Assembly (NCBI GenBank): GCA_027625095.1
Contig: JAQBXN010000032.1
Span: 1 to 64,000, forward strand
DNA from: Planctomycetota bacterium
Lineage (GTDB): Bacteria > Planctomycetota > PUPC01 > JACPCR01
Length of the DNA: 64,000 nucleotides
Direction: 5' to 3'
Shown: positions 19,296-28,887 of the stretch, piece after piece
Layout: every line of letters starts with the position of its first letter
Numbering within the stretch: position 1 is the first letter of the stretch
Made by a program: the position numbers and the translations under genes
Notes under the pieces: model-generated
Told to the model about the DNA's origin: nothing
The model's database searches: none
The model's input: the letters and a program-made list of their open reading frames with translations, nothing else

Positions 19296-22200
19296 AGTGA
19301 GAAAACCGAAGAGTCAAAAGAGAATGGAAGCTGGAGTTTCAAACTTTACCCCATCCTCTTCACACTTGTTTGTGCTATTGCTGTTCGTCGCCTCTGCTTT
19401 CAGCCAGGACGCCTTCAAATCCGAGGTGTCAGTCAAGGATATCGACTCTGCAAACACGGCCGCTTTCCTCGATGGCGAGACCAAGACAATAAAGCCAGAG
19501 GTTCTGGTCGACCTCCTTTCGTCCCTTGGAACCGGGACAAGTTGGTCCGCTGAAGAACCTGCGATCTCCTCCAAGAAATCCAAAGTTATTCACTATCGGC
19601 TCGCGTTCAGCCGCCCTATCGAGGTGGGAACCATGATCGCACTACTGCATCAGGGCGGTAGTGAAGTCACCTTCAGTTATCTGAATTCAAACGCAGTGTA
19701 CCCTGGCGATCCGAATCGGGCAGTGGATTGGGAGACGATACCTGCCAGGAAATACAGCGGGCAGTTTGTACATACGTTTTCGAGTGGCTTCAAGACCCGT
19801 GCGCTCCTCCTCACTGAGAAGCGCTCCCAGCCGGGCTCGGCGCTCTACAAATGGACTCTCCTGAAAGCCCGGCTGCATGACCTCACGCCGTATGCAATTG
19901 CTCAGGGGGAACGGCTGCCGTACGGTTGGGACCCCGATGGCGTCACCCGCGGCGGGGCCTGGAAAAATGTCGGCGAGAACGAGGACAAACAGATACTCCG
20001 CCCACCGGTGAGCAGTGCGAACCCCTCCTGGTTCAGCCTCGCCTGGGAAACGAAACAGAAGCCGGACATCATTCGCCTGCACTCGAATATCGACCTGTTC
20101 AAACTCTATGCCTATGTCGGAGACGAACGGCTGAACCCGGCCGTCGCTCCGAAAGAAAGTTGGCAGCGCATTCAGTTCACTGAGATGCGGAAGCCGACGA
20201 TGGAGGCGGAGGGAACGCGGCGTCTGCTGCGACTGGAGTCCATCGAGACGATTGCTCTCAAGATTGACATCATCGAGACTTTGCCCCGGGAGCAACAGGT
20301 CGTCTTCATCAATGAACTGACCACCTGGTCGGATCTCGGGCAGGCGAAAATACCCCCGCCGCCCGTGAGGGACGCACCACCACCGTTCGGAATTCCCTAT
20401 GAGATGGAACGTGACGGGGAAGTGGCTCTCGTGGTCGAAGACATGCAGGGCCACCGGGTGCGTAACCTGATCGCACAGGTCGAGCGCAAAGCAGGTCTGA
20501 ATACGGAATATTGGGACTTGAAGGACGAAGATAACCTGCCTGTCCCGGTCGGGACGTATCGGTGGAAAGCCATCTACGCGCCTCCACTCGAGCTACATTA
20601 CCAGTTCACGCCTTATCCCAACGTGGAGCTGCACTCGCCGAACAGCCGGCCATGGAATGGCAGACCGCAGGACGGCTGGCTCTCGAATCACGGCAATCAG
20701 TCCGCAGTGTGCGCGGTGGGTGACCGGCTCTATATCGCAGCGGGAGGGACGGAAGGCGGGCACGCTTTCATTGAGACTTCTCTGAACGGCGAGAAGCTCT
20801 GGGGTACCCACTGGGGTGCCAGCCGCCTCTTCACTGATGGCAAAACTCTGTTCATCCAGGCGGGAAACAGCATCTCCCGATTTGACCAGAAGACGCGGCA
20901 GCAAGTGGGGATCATCAATTACGGGCTTGACCCGAATCGGAAGGGCGAACTCGTCGGCCTCGCAGCTAATGCCGGCAAGGTCTACATGGCCTTCCATGCC
21001 CCCGTCCCCTATTTCGATAATGCAACGCACAGCGGGAAAGTGGATATCGATAATTGCCTGCCAAAGCTGAAGAGCGAAGTAAAGCGAACCGCCAACTACG
21101 GTATCCCGGCCCAGCCGCAGCGCGATTTCATCAGCCTCTTCAGGCTGGGTGGGTACATCGGCGGTGACCCGAGCTTTGGCTCTCTCATCTATCTCGAAAC
21201 CACTGAGGGTTATTCCCGCCGACAGTCCATCCTGCTTGCCTTCAAAGAGCCCGTGCCTATTGGATGCCTCGTATTTCCTCGACACGAAGACCCTTCTCTT
21301 CAGCTTGGCTTGAGCCTCCTCAAACCACAGGCCCAATGGCCTCCGGTTCCCCGGCGCAAGGCCGATTGGATCAAGATCGAGACCGGGAATCTGAATTACT
21401 GGAACTGCATCCCTGCTCCCGAAGGCGCTTCCACCCGCGCGCTCCTGGTTACGTTCACTAAGCCTGGAGACGAGTTGGACGAACTCGATGAGGAGGGCAA
21501 CGATCCTGACAAACCGAAGCTGGCGGACCTCGGAGAAGACGACCCCGACGATCTGATCCAGGAGAACAATCGGAAGCTGTGGCAGACGCGTATCGAGGGC
21601 ATGCGCCTGCTCCGGCGCCGCTACACCAGCCTCCTTGATAGCGCGACCATTCGCGTCAACTCCGGAAAATTTGATCCCACCATCGGAGAATGGGACGCGG
21701 AGCGCTCGCAAATACTCAGCGAAAAGAACCCAGCGATCTTCGCCATGGAATGGAAAAAGCCGCAGTCCATCCGCGGCCTGGCTATCAAAGAGATTGATGG
21801 AGAGCTGACACACGTCGACATCTATCAGGGCCCGGAGGACGAGCCCATTGATATCAAGGCTGATGCCCACTGGTTGCACGTTACGGACTACCGCCAGTCG
21901 CGGCGGAACTTCTACCAACCGGACGCCAGTAATAACGCCAGTGCCCGTTATCTGGGTGGGTTCGCAGACTTTGGCCAAGACTACGAGACCCGCGCCGTCC
22001 GTCTGCGCGTGGTCAGGCAGTGGGCGGAGAAGGGCGGCTATCCCGCGGGAGTACGCCGGGATCGCGGCGGCACAACCGTCGACCCGAAACGATGCCGAAC
22101 CTACGGCATCGCGCCGCTGCAGTACCTGGGCGGTGAACTTCCGACAGATGACCTGATATCACGAAGGCTGGCCGTCTTTGACGGGGAGAGCGGGAAGCTC

Positions 22201-24582
22201 CTGCGCGAGACACCTTCCGACATCCTCGGCCAGATATCTTTCGATCCCGCGGGAAACCTCTACGGCATCGTAGGGAGCAAAGTAGTCAGAATCGATGAAG
22301 AGACACGCAAGCAGACCGACTTCGTCACAGACGCAAGACAACCCAGGCATCTCACGTTTGACGGGAAGGGACGGCTCTACCTGTATGACCACGCCCCTGA
22401 AGAACGCGTGGTGCGAGTCTATGACCCGAAAGGAAAGTTCCTTCACCTCATCGGCACAAGGGGCCCGAAAAAGGCCGGCGACTGGGACCCGGCAAGCATC
22501 GGCGAAGTCTGCGCAATGAGCGCCGATCAGGCGGATAACGTCTGGCTGGTCTATCCGCACGAGAACCCGAGACGGATAATCCAGTTCAAGTCGGACGGGA
22601 AGTTTGTGAAGGAACTCCTCTGTAATACCCACTACGGTGGTGGGGGCGTCCTGGACCCATACGACAAAACGCGCCTCTTCTACAAGGACATGGTTTTCGG
22701 TCTTGACTGGGAACGTGGCACTACGAGCATCAAGAGCCTTCTGTCCCTTAATTACTGGGAGGCAAGTCCCTGGGGCGATTCGTTCCGCTCGGACATGATG
22801 CCCATCAAGATCGAAGGCCGTCTTTACCTTGTGACTGTTCCTCTTCTCTACACCCATCTCCAATCCGTTGGCGTGGTGTACCTTGTAGATGAGCAAACCC
22901 TGACCATGCGTATGGTTGCGGCCATCGGTTCAGCCGCATCATTTCCGTTCGTTAAGACTCCGGAGTTCCTCGAACTTCTAGGCGGTGAACCCGTAGGAAA
23001 GTTCAAGTTCAACTGGGCCGACCGGAACGGCGATGGGGAAGTGCAGGCGGCTGAAGTCACCTTCACGCGGATGACCGGAACATCCGTGAGCCTGGGTCGC
23101 TTCGATAGGGAACTCGGTGTGATGGCCGGTTCGGCGCGGTATGAAGTCAAGGAATTCCTGAAGGACGGCACGCCGATCTTTGAGGAGAAGCGGTTGTCCT
23201 TCGACTCACTTTATCGGCTGAACAACGGCAACTACTTCAGATATGGCACTCGCGGCAACGCACGCGAGAACAGCGTGAACGAAGTCCTCTCGCCGAACGG
23301 GGAGCGAATCTGGACCTACAAAGCGTGGGGCGGCGTTTCTGGTCTTTGGATCCCGGAATGGGCCCCCGGCTACGTAACCAACCAGTTCGGAATATCCGGG
23401 CACGCGAGCGACGAGGGCGACCTCGGCGAATTCTTCGTCATCCATGCGAACACCGGGCAGATGAACCTCTGGACCGCAGACGGCCTGCTCGCGGCACACG
23501 TTACGCTCCATACTCGTGACCCCAGAAGCAAAGGATGGCCAGCCGATCATCAGCGGGGCGCCAGACTCGACGGGCTTACGCTCGGTCAGGAACACTTCCA
23601 TCACTACTTCTGCAAGATGGAGCAGGACGGCAAGTACTACATCGTCGCCGGGGGAAACCATATCAGCGTCGTCGAAGTGAAGGGCATCGAAAAGTTCAAA
23701 CGCCTGAGCGGCGAGATCAACATCACGCCTGAGATAGCGGCTCAGACCCGGAAATGGGAAAGCAAAAAGGTACGCCGGCAGGTCTTTGCGGAAGCGCCTC
23801 TCATTGTGTGCCGGCCAGTCAATGCTGTGCCCAGGCTCGACGGCTCCGTAGGTGAGAACGAATGGGGCGAAAAGGCCAGTGGCTCAGAGATAACACGGCT
23901 CGCGGAATTCCGAGTGGGCTACGATGCCCAGTTCCTCTACCTGTGCTGGCAGGTGAAGAGCGGAGGCCCATTCAAGAACATCGGCGACGACTTCCACCGT
24001 TACTTCAAGACTGGCGCCGCCGTTGACCTGAAGCTCGGAACGGACCCCAGCGCCGACCCGCGCCGAGAACAGCCCGTGGAAGGCGACCTTCGTCTTCTGA
24101 TCACAGCTGTCCAAGGGAAACCGGTCGCCGTCCTGTACCGTCCTGTTGCCCCCGGCGCCATGCCGAGTCAAGCCTGGAAGACCTCCACCCCCGCCGGAGG
24201 CACGACCTCCTTTGACCTGGTGTCCAAGCTCGACGATGTCCGCATATCGTTCCAGGAGACAGGTGAAACGGGCTATATCGTCGAAGCCGCTGTTCCTCTC
24301 AAGACCCTGGGCATAACAATCAAGGAAGTCCTGCTGCTCAAGATGGACTGGGGCGTCCTTTCAACAGAGGAAGGCAACCTCACGACAGCAAGGAATTACT
24401 GGGCCAACAAGATGGCCGTCGGCACGACGGACGAGCCGACGGAGGCCAAACTCCAACCACATCTCTGGGGCAACATCCGTTTCGAGCGGGAATGGAAAAT
24501 GGCCGGCCCCGAAGACCTGCTGAAAGGAGGCCCGGGCGGCGGGGAAGTGGACATCCTGGAAGACCTCGATGAGCTTGACTGA
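19285..24582 (+). CDS. very large secreted protein (NHL/beta-propeller-like, FlgD-like segment, C-terminal CBM9/DOMON-like domain)
   Basis: Signal peptide LFVLLLFVASAFSQ; DMQGHRVRNLIAQ...PVPVGTYRWKAIY (FlgD-like); DRNGDGEVQAAE; C-terminal LDGSVGENEWGEKA...VGYDAQFLYLCWQV. True start probably downstream of 19285. Confidence 0.75.
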   Translation: MRGEVRKPKSQKRMEAGVSNFTPSSSHLFVLLLFVASAFSQDAFKSEVSVKDIDSANTAAFLDGETKTIKPEVLVDLLSSLGTGTSWSAEEPAISSKKSKVIHYRLAFSRPIEVGTMIALLHQGGSEVTFSYLNSNAVYPGDPNRAVDWETIPARKYSGQFVHTFSSGFKTRALLLTEKRSQPGSALYKWTLLKARLHDLTPYAIAQGERLPYGWDPDGVTRGGAWKNVGENEDKQILRPPVSSANPSWFSLAWETKQKPDIIRLHSNIDLFKLYAYVGDERLNPAVAPKESWQRIQFTEMRKPTMEAEGTRRLLRLESIETIALKIDIIETLPREQQVVFINELTTWSDLGQAKIPPPPVRDAPPPFGIPYEMERDGEVALVVEDMQGHRVRNLIAQVERKAGLNTEYWDLKDEDNLPVPVGTYRWKAIYAPPLELHYQFTPYPNVELHSPNSRPWNGRPQDGWLSNHGNQSAVCAVGDRLYIAAGGTEGGHAFIETSLNGEKLWGTHWGASRLFTDGKTLFIQAGNSISRFDQKTRQQVGIINYGLDPNRKGELVGLAANAGKVYMAFHAPVPYFDNATHSGKVDIDNCLPKLKSEVKRTANYGIPAQPQRDFISLFRLGGYIGGDPSFGSLIYLETTEGYSRRQSILLAFKEPVPIGCLVFPRHEDPSLQLGLSLLKPQAQWPPVPRRKADWIKIETGNLNYWNCIPAPEGASTRALLVTFTKPGDELDELDEEGNDPDKPKLADLGEDDPDDLIQENNRKLWQTRIEGMRLLRRRYTSLLDSATIRVNSGKFDPTIGEWDAERSQILSEKNPAIFAMEWKKPQSIRGLAIKEIDGELTHVDIYQGPEDEPIDIKADAHWLHVTDYRQSRRNFYQPDASNNASARYLGGFADFGQDYETRAVRLRVVRQWAEKGGYPAGVRRDRGGTTVDPKRCRTYGIAPLQYLGGELPTDDLISRRLAVFDGESGKLLRETPSDILGQISFDPAGNLYGIVGSKVVRIDEETRKQTDFVTDARQPRHLTFDGKGRLYLYDHAPEERVVRVYDPKGKFLHLIGTRGPKKAGDWDPASIGEVCAMSADQADNVWLVYPHENPRRIIQFKSDGKFVKELLCNTHYGGGGVLDPYDKTRLFYKDMVFGLDWERGTTSIKSLLSLNYWEASPWGDSFRSDMMPIKIEGRLYLVTVPLLYTHLQSVGVVYLVDEQTLTMRMVAAIGSAASFPFVKTPEFLELLGGEPVGKFKFNWADRNGDGEVQAAEVTFTRMTGTSVSLGRFDRELGVMAGSARYEVKEFLKDGTPIFEEKRLSFDSLYRLNNGNYFRYGTRGNARENSVNEVLSPNGERIWTYKAWGGVSGLWIPEWAPGYVTNQFGISGHASDEGDLGEFFVIHANTGQMNLWTADGLLAAHVTLHTRDPRSKGWPADHQRGARLDGLTLGQEHFHHYFCKMEQDGKYYIVAGGNHISVVEVKGIEKFKRLSGEINITPEIAAQTRKWESKKVRRQVFAEAPLIVCRPVNAVPRLDGSVGENEWGEKASGSEITRLAEFRVGYDAQFLYLCWQVKSGGPFKNIGDDFHRYFKTGAAVDLKLGTDPSADPRREQPVEGDLRLLITAVQGKPVAVLYRPVAPGAMPSQAWKTSTPAGGTTSFDLVSKLDDVRISFQETGETGYIVEAAVPLKTLGITIKEVLLLKMDWGVLSTEEGNLTTARNYWANKMAVGTTDEPTEAKLQPHLWGNIRFEREWKMAGPEDLLKGGPGGGEVDILEDLDELD

Positions 24583-24682
24583 TCGGTTATTCTTGGAACC
24601 GCATCCTGCATATTAACGCCCAGCGTACACTATCGTAGCTACGAGCCGCCTACCTTTGTCCCAGACTTTGCCAGGACAAATA

Positions 24683-24873
24683 GCCCTTCGGGCATCCAGG
24701 TGTCAGGTGGAAGTTGCCACCCCTGTTCTTCACGGAGCCATACTCCGTGCCGCCTCCAAACCCCAGAAACTCTTTGCTGTTTGACGATTGCTGGAGTGGC
24801 GCCTTCCAGCGATTCTTCCGCCTCACTCATGGCAACTGGGTAAGCTGGATTGGCGCGCCAGCTTGACGCTGGC
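24683..24873. repeat. intergenic array of five short hairpins
   Basis: GCCC-TTC-GGGC 24683-24693; GGTGG-CCACC 24706-24721; CACGGAG-CTCCGTG 24731-24749; GCTGGA-TCCAGC 24790-24810; GCCAGC-GCTGGC 24857-24873. Confidence 0.6.
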
Positions 24874-25128
24874 ATGTCGATTTGGCTGGGCGCCTCGGCT
24901 ACCAAAGGATACTGGACAGACGGGTGTGTAGCGTATTGAAGCTCCGCTGATACGGAAACACGGCAAGAGCTTTTCATAATCGATCCGAATGGGCCTTTTA
25001 CAGTTTGTGGGGGGCAATTCGGCTGTGATTAGAGTCCGCACAGAACTTGGCACACCTGTTGAGATTAGAGTTCAAAGCATGCATGCGCCGTGTGTCTCAC
25101 ATCAACTACTTTGGAGTATGGAAAACAA

Positions 25129-25479
25129 ATGACCAACAAGCATATGTTGGCTGGACTTGCAACCTTGGCCGCAGGCTTGAGCCTGTTCCTGTTTACAAGT
25201 GACCTTCGGGCCGAAGATGAAAAATCTCTTACAGGAACCGTCTCGGTGGTGGAAAACGATGACGGTGTTATCGAAGCCGTAAATCTCAAAGTCACCGAAG
25301 GTAAGGACAAAGGTACTTACAAGGTGACCCTCGATGAAAAAGGAAAGGCATTGGCCGGGGAAGCCGACGGTGAGTCGGTCGTGGTATCAGCCATTCTGAC
25401 CCAAAAGGGTGCGGAAAAGTGGCTGAAGATTTCACGCTACAAAATCGTCGAAGTTGCCGAAGAGAACGAAGACAACTAG
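25129..25479 (+). CDS. small secreted hypothetical protein
   Basis: MTNKHMLAGLATLAAGLSLFLFTSDLRAEDEK signal peptide; followed by a strong terminator. Confidence 0.65.
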   Translation: MTNKHMLAGLATLAAGLSLFLFTSDLRAEDEKSLTGTVSVVENDDGVIEAVNLKVTEGKDKGTYKVTLDEKGKALAGEADGESVVVSAILTQKGAEKWLKISRYKIVEVAEENEDN

Positions 25480-25527
25480 GACGAGTTCTGATCGGACTCT
25501 TCCTCCCAACGATCCAACCTGAACTAA

Positions 25528-25559
25528 AGGCCGTGGACTTATGTCCACGGCCTTTTTTT
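25528..25559 (+). terminator. Rho-independent terminator
   Basis: aggccgtggac-ttat-gtccacggcct followed by ttttttt. Confidence 0.9.
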
Positions 25560-25626
25560 GATCCATGGGGCGCTTACCCCCCGTAATTCAGGAATCATCT
25601 CACCGCATAGAACCGAGCCGACTGGA

Positions 25627-26538
25627 TCATTCTGGCAGATCTGTCCAGAAACCGATAATTTTCCTGAGGTCTCCCCGGCTCTTTTCATCGAGATCCACCA
25701 GGGGCGGCCGCACTGGGCCGGCTTGCCTGCCAACTATTTCTATGCCGGCCTTGACGAACGAGATGTTGTATCCCCGTTTCCTATCCCGGATATCACAAAT
25801 CGGCTTTACCAGGCGGTCGGTGATGTCCCACACCACTTCCATTTTGCCTCCCTGGTAGGCGTTGTAGAAATCGAGACTGACTTCTGGAAGAAAGTTTGAG
25901 ATCGCTGACGAATAACCAGTGGCTCCCGCCGCAAAGTAAGCGGGCCCTGTCATTTCTGCGGTAGGCATACCGTTGAACCAGGCAAGACGATCACCGAAGT
26001 GGCGACGCATCATGCTGAAATGGTCCAGGTCCCCACTGCCATCTTTGAAGCCGATGACGTTTTCGAATTCGAGCAGACGTTCCACAACCGATTCTGAATA
26101 AATCGCGTTGTTTCTGTTGTAAAGAATAATGCCAATATCCACTGCCTGGGCGATAGCCGCTACATATTTTGCCAGGCCTTCCGGCTCAGGTGTGATCAGG
26201 TAGGGGGGCAGCACGAGTATCCCATCCGCACCGATCTCCTGGGCTGCGACAGCCATCTCCCGCCCCATGATGACCCCGTGACCAGTCCCGGCGATGACAG
26301 GGATCTGGCCGTTGACCTCCTCCACAGTCGTTTCAAGCACCCGCGTAAATTCGTCGAACGTCAGGCTGGCGAATTCCCCGGTACCGCAACCCGGTGCGAT
26401 CATCGATACGCCGGTGCCTTTTACGACGGATATGTTTTCTCTAAGTGCTTCGGTGTTGAGACTGAGGTCCTGATTGAAGGGAGTGGCAGGAAAGGAGAAG
26501 ACACCGGTCAATTTCTGTTGAAGTTCTTGAGGGTTCAT
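25627..26538 (-). CDS. DHDPS-family aldolase, probable 5-dehydro-4-deoxyglucarate dehydratase
   Basis: FPATPF, GCGTGEFASLTFDEF, GILVLPPYLI, YNRNNAIYS, GFKDGSGDLD. Confidence 0.8.
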   Translation of the reverse strand: MNPQELQQKLTGVFSFPATPFNQDLSLNTEALRENISVVKGTGVSMIAPGCGTGEFASLTFDEFTRVLETTVEEVNGQIPVIAGTGHGVIMGREMAVAAQEIGADGILVLPPYLITPEPEGLAKYVAAIAQAVDIGIILYNRNNAIYSESVVERLLEFENVIGFKDGSGDLDHFSMMRRHFGDRLAWFNGMPTAEMTGPAYFAAGATGYSSAISNFLPEVSLDFYNAYQGGKMEVVWDITDRLVKPICDIRDRKRGYNISFVKAGIEIVGRQAGPVRPPLVDLDEKSRGDLRKIIGFWTDLPE

Positions 26539-26603
26539 TGTCCTGTATGGAGGTTCACGGAATAGTCCTGAGCGAGAGCAGCATTCTACAGAAACAAGTC
26601 TTT

Positions 26604-26634
26604 AAAATAAAAAAGCCCCCAAAGGATGGGGGCT
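26604..26634 (-). terminator. Rho-independent terminator (minus strand) for the YHS gene
   Basis: Minus strand AGCCCCC-ATCCTTT-GGGGGCT-TTTTTATTTT. Confidence 0.85.
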
Positions 26635-26659
26635 ACTTTAACTACATCCAGTGGATGTC

Positions 26660-27049
26660 TTATTTCAGCTTGTCTGCGAACTTGGCCGGATCAACCTTGA
26701 ATTTTGCGAGACATTTGCCGCAGCAGGTAGCGACCGTTTCACCTTCGGCGCTGAGAGCAAGCTGGTCCTCATCGATATCCTTACCACTGAGGGGGCATGT
26801 GGCGTTAATGGCCGTCCCATTGTCCGGGGTCACCTTTGCCAGCAGGGCTGTGGGTGCGGCCTCAAACTTACTCTTGCATTTGTCACAGCAAAAACCAATG
26901 GTGGCCTTCTTGAAGGTTACGGTCGGGCCGTCTGCGTCTTTGCCACTGACAGGGCACTTGGAGTTAACCGCATCGGCTGCATGGGCAGTGACGACGAATC
27001 CAAGGCTCAAAACCCCGAAACACAAACCTGAGAAAATCTTGTCCAGCAT
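26660..27049 (-). CDS. secreted protein with two YHS/TRASH-like metal-binding motifs
   Basis: KCPVSGKDADGPTVTFKKATIGFCCDKCKSKF and ATCPLSGKDIDE...VATCCGKCLAKF; start taken at MLDKIFSGLC. Confidence 0.8.
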   Translation of the reverse strand: MLDKIFSGLCFGVLSLGFVVTAHAADAVNSKCPVSGKDADGPTVTFKKATIGFCCDKCKSKFEAAPTALLAKVTPDNGTAINATCPLSGKDIDEDQLALSAEGETVATCCGKCLAKFKVDPAKFADKLK

Positions 27050-27235
27050 CTGAATCCTCCTAAAAAGAATGAAACAGCCGCAATATCCTGAAATTCGAAG
27101 GCGGCTCTTAAGAAGAGCGGCTTGAAAGTCCACTATTCTAAATTGTAAATCTACTCCTTATTGCAAAACCGGCATGAGGGCAGACAATCCCCGCTTCACT
27201 GCCCGAAGACCGAGCCCCTCAAAGGAAAAGGGTCA

Positions 27236-28273
27236 ATGGACGAAAAACAGCACCGAACAGTTCAGAAATACAGGAAACAGCTTGAAAGCATCAATGGCCA
27301 GGTGAATGGGGCGGTGCCGCCCAATCCATCAGATACTCGAGCGGTTAAGACGTATCAGCGGTTACAGTCCAAACAGGCGGAATATGCAAAGTATCGGCTG
27401 CAGGAAGGCCTTGGCCCGGATCCAATGCAGATCGAAGATCCGGTCCTTGAAAAAACGCTCAACGAGCTCATTGATAAAAGTAAGCTGTCTCGCCTGGCTG
27501 ACATGATGGCTCCTACGCGAATCGATAAGGCGAGCCGGTATGAGATGTTGCTTTCTAATTTCTCTCTGGCCGATGCCCTCGGAGCAAGCGGCAGTGATTC
27601 CATGGCCCACCTCAGTGAGAAGTCGCCTGTCAAGAAAGCCTTGCGAAGATGGGCTTGCCAGATTAATGACGCCTTTGTGCATGAGACAGTCGACCAGCTT
27701 CGACGACTTTCAGAGAATTTTGAAAACTCTATCGGGCTCTTCCACCGGCGGCTCGACCGGGTTCGAAGCCATTATGAAGCGGATCACCATGCCGACCAGT
27801 TGTTCATGGTGAAGGAGGACGGTATCCACCAGCTCAGGGCGAGTAGCAACTGGGGCAACATCGAGGCCCACTCCCCGGAGGAAGTGAGGGAGGTTTATGG
27901 CATCTTCCGCTCCGCCGAACAGCAGCTCAAAGAGATCGATGAGATCAAAGAATTGTTGAATGGTGAGATTCGCAAGTTCATGTCCGCCCTCGTTCCACTC
28001 TATCTCGCCTACGTTCAACAGCAGTGCCGCGAAGTGCAGCGCGCTGTCCTCGGAAAGGTAAAGCTGAATCATAAGCTTGCCGAACGCCTGCTGAGCGAGG
28101 CCACCCAGGCCGACTACCTGCTCCCTGGATCGGGGCTGACGGTGGCACATCCCAAGATACCCCAGGAGTTCGCCCTTTTTCGAAAGCTTAAGAGCTACCA
28201 GAACTTCAAACGCTCAACCGGCATCGAACAATTGCAGAATCAGGCAACAGTAGAATTTCCGACGAATCGGTAA
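27236..28273 (+). CDS. hypothetical coiled-coil-like protein
   Basis: Long ORF, charged and helical composition; no family recognised. Confidence 0.55.
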   Translation: MDEKQHRTVQKYRKQLESINGQVNGAVPPNPSDTRAVKTYQRLQSKQAEYAKYRLQEGLGPDPMQIEDPVLEKTLNELIDKSKLSRLADMMAPTRIDKASRYEMLLSNFSLADALGASGSDSMAHLSEKSPVKKALRRWACQINDAFVHETVDQLRRLSENFENSIGLFHRRLDRVRSHYEADHHADQLFMVKEDGIHQLRASSNWGNIEAHSPEEVREVYGIFRSAEQQLKEIDEIKELLNGEIRKFMSALVPLYLAYVQQQCREVQRAVLGKVKLNHKLAERLLSEATQADYLLPGSGLTVAHPKIPQEFALFRKLKSYQNFKRSTGIEQLQNQATVEFPTNR

Positions 28274-28365
28274 TCAAGAACTTTCAAGAAAGTGAGTAGC
28301 CCATTTCCAGATGGCCATACACTACGAGCAGAAGTTCCCAAGTAAATCTTTACTCTTGATCTAAC

Positions 28366-28623
28366 GCGGCCTTTGGCCGCAACCAAACCTGGGAACGGAG
28401 GCGTCTCGCCTCCGCAAGGAAGCAAGACGCTATCGCTCCCAGGAAAGTTCTCCGCGGTACGCGGAGAGGTTACAAAGTGAGACTCTAGAATTTTTCCGGG
28501 ACTGTCGCCTGGTAAAATGAGCCCCTTCGGGGCAGCCTCTCTGCCACCAGAATGTCGTTCGTAGTCGGCGAGTTATCGCCGTTCGGAGTGACGAAGTCGC
28601 CCCGAAAGCGCCATAACTGGCGC
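28366..28623. repeat. intergenic array of seven short-loop hairpins
   Basis: GCGGCC-TTT-GGCCGC 28366-28380; CGGAGGCG-TCT-CGCCTCCG 28396-28414; TCTCCGCG-GTA-CGCGGAGA 28449-28467; GCCCC-TTC-GGGGC 28521-28533; GGCAG-CTGCC 28531-28545; CGGCGA-GTTA-TCGCCG 28566-28581; GCGCCA-TAAC-TGGCGC 28608-28623. Confidence 0.8.
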
Positions 28624-28887
28624 ACTACATGAAGGCCCTGCTCAGTGGGATTCAGCCTACAATTTAGAGGTCTTTTCAAATGCTTTCTTCAAATCGAAAA
28701 TCTCTATAAGTTTGAGCCCCCTTTGCGCCTGGCACCTGACAACTGCGAGACCGAAGGTAGAGGGCCTACTTCAGAACAGGCCACGGCAGAGTGGATGGAA
28801 AAGTATGGCGCCGATCTTCCAGGGCCAGAGGCTGGCGAGCGGTCATCCTGGATTGAACCACTCCGGCCTGGAGGCCAGAGCTACGAT

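Noticed and set aside
20593-21978. 461-aa minus-strand ORF
   Set aside because: Antisense to the 1765-aa secreted-protein gene; shadow ORF of a GC-rich coding frame with no recognisable motifs.
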